A DNA stretch of 64,000 bases from Mycobacterium sp. 1245111.1 (GTDB lineage: Bacteria; Actinomycetota; Actinomycetes; Mycobacteriales; Mycobacteriaceae), in the NCBI RefSeq assembly GCF_001673405.1, contig NZ_LZLV01000112.1:186001-250000 (forward strand), given 5' to 3'. This document shows positions 63,762 to 64,000 of the stretch, piece by piece (the first letter of the stretch is position 1; each line of letters opens with the position of its first letter). Made by a program: the position numbers and the translations under genes. The notes beneath the pieces are model-generated. The model ran no database searches. It had not been told where the DNA came from and saw only the letters and a program-made list of their open reading frames with translations.

Positions 63762-63813
63762 CGGTACGCTGTGTACCCCTAAAGGTTAGCGGTACAACAC
63801 GTACCTGTAAAGG
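63762..63813. promoter_or_regulatory. Two tandem GGTAC-N5-GTACC operators upstream of the secreted-protein gene
   Basis: CGGTAC-N5-GTACC-N2-TAAAGG occurs at 63762-63785 and again at 63790-63813, a 28-base period. Each copy contains the palindrome GGTACnnnnnGTACC, so two dimeric regulators may bind on nearly the same helix face. The site lies 27-78 bases upstream of the minus-strand ATG at 63735. Confidence 0.6.
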
Positions 63814-63851
63814 GGTGAATCAGACTAGCTCGGATATGTCGAGATCACGGC

Positions 63852-64000
63852 TCACGGTCGGCTGAACGTGAGCATGCCTTCTTCGTGATCGAGCGCCCGC
63901 TGAAGCGCGCGCAGGCTCGTGTCGGGGAGCATGCCGGCGTCGCGCCAGCGCACCAGTTCGTCGCGCTGGGCGTCGATGGCCGCGCGACGGATTTCGAGGA
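63852..64000 (-). CDS. C-terminus of a Na+/H+ antiporter (CPA1-type), partial
   Basis: On the minus strand the last 49 codons read LEIRRAAIDAQRDELVRWRD, then AGMLPDTSLRALQRALDHEE and a short end, stopping at 63854-63852. This is the conserved cytoplasmic tail of monovalent cation:proton antiporters (…R-x-AI-x-AER-x-ELLRLRD-x-G-I-x-x-L-x-x-L-x-RELD-EE). The transmembrane part lies beyond the window. Next downstream gene is the secreted protein. Confidence 0.8.
   Translation of the reverse strand, partial: LEIRRAAIDAQRDELVRWRDAGMLPDTSLRALQRALDHEEGMLTFSRP

Noticed and set aside
1..64000. tRNA, rRNA, CRISPR arrays, insertion sequences
   Set aside because: No cloverleaf, conserved rRNA sequence, regular short repeats or transposase reading was seen; a covariance-model search would be needed to exclude small RNAs.

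Overview
The window is GC-rich actinobacterial chromosome and almost certainly comes from a Mycobacterium (sensu lato). This is inferred from the gene families: an MPT63-like secreted antigen, DUF732 and DUF3349 proteins, a mycobacterial actin-fold-like 'MSDAVLGVSMTPT' domain, a fatty-acyl-AMP ligase/PKS, mycofactocin-type dehydrogenases and many P450/TetR/CaiB genes. No rRNA, tRNA, CRISPR array or insertion sequence was recognised.

Region 1 (1-16247) is a catabolic island. It encodes two P450s, a 3Fe-4S-type ferredoxin, an NDMA-dependent-type alcohol dehydrogenase, a mycofactocin-coupled-type SDR, other SDRs, an enoyl-CoA hydratase, an amidohydrolase, an aldehyde dehydrogenase and CaiB CoA-transferases (one a double-domain fusion). 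The parts suggest hydroxylation, oxidation to acid, CoA activation and beta-oxidation of an unknown, probably terpenoid or steroid-like, substrate. Two regulatory circuits can be read in the DNA: a box TGACTnnAGTYA at three promoters (1633, 2396, 2631), and a second operator present twice (9947, 10765) around a tetR gene, each time overlapping a TTGACA element.

Region 2 (16248-24518) is mixed: an alpha/beta hydrolase, a Tat-exported polysaccharide deacetylase, a cold-shock protein with a terminator, a DUF732 secreted protein, a small XRE regulator and a DHA2 drug exporter with twin promoters, an SDR lacking its catalytic Lys, and an AhpD-like protein.

Region 3 (24709-30580) is a tightly overlapping operon for a split B12-dependent acyl-CoA mutase (large subunit, B12 subunit, CaiB CoA-transferase, MeaB chaperone). 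It is followed by an enoyl-CoA hydratase divergent from a GntR regulator with a clear operator, and then a SnoaL-like protein.

Region 4 (30577-51540) looks like a biosynthetic cluster and is the most unusual part. A P450 without the normal I-helix acid/alcohol pair is followed by a 2794-residue FAAL-ACP-KS-AT-DH-ER-KR-ACP synthase, then by an NRPS (C-A-PCP) that carries two C-terminal ketoacyl-synthase-III domains, the second with its catalytic Cys replaced by Ala. Convergent with it are an ABC exporter whose ATPase is fused to an N-terminal mycobacterial domain with three tandem 126-residue repeats, its FtsX-type permease, and a TetR gene. Together these suggest a lipopeptide made, possibly released by Claisen-type chemistry, and exported; the product is unknown.

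Region 5 (51541-64000) holds housekeeping and cell-envelope genes: MPT63-like and DUF1906 secreted proteins, an HEVLE-motif protein with a membrane-anchored patatin phospholipase, a GAF-ANTAR regulator, DUF3349, a glutamate-synthase-like FMN protein with tandem terminators, an aldehyde dehydrogenase, a DJ-1/PfpI protein, and a secreted protein preceded by two tandem GGTAC-N5-GTACC palindromes. The end of a Na+/H+ antiporter closes the window.
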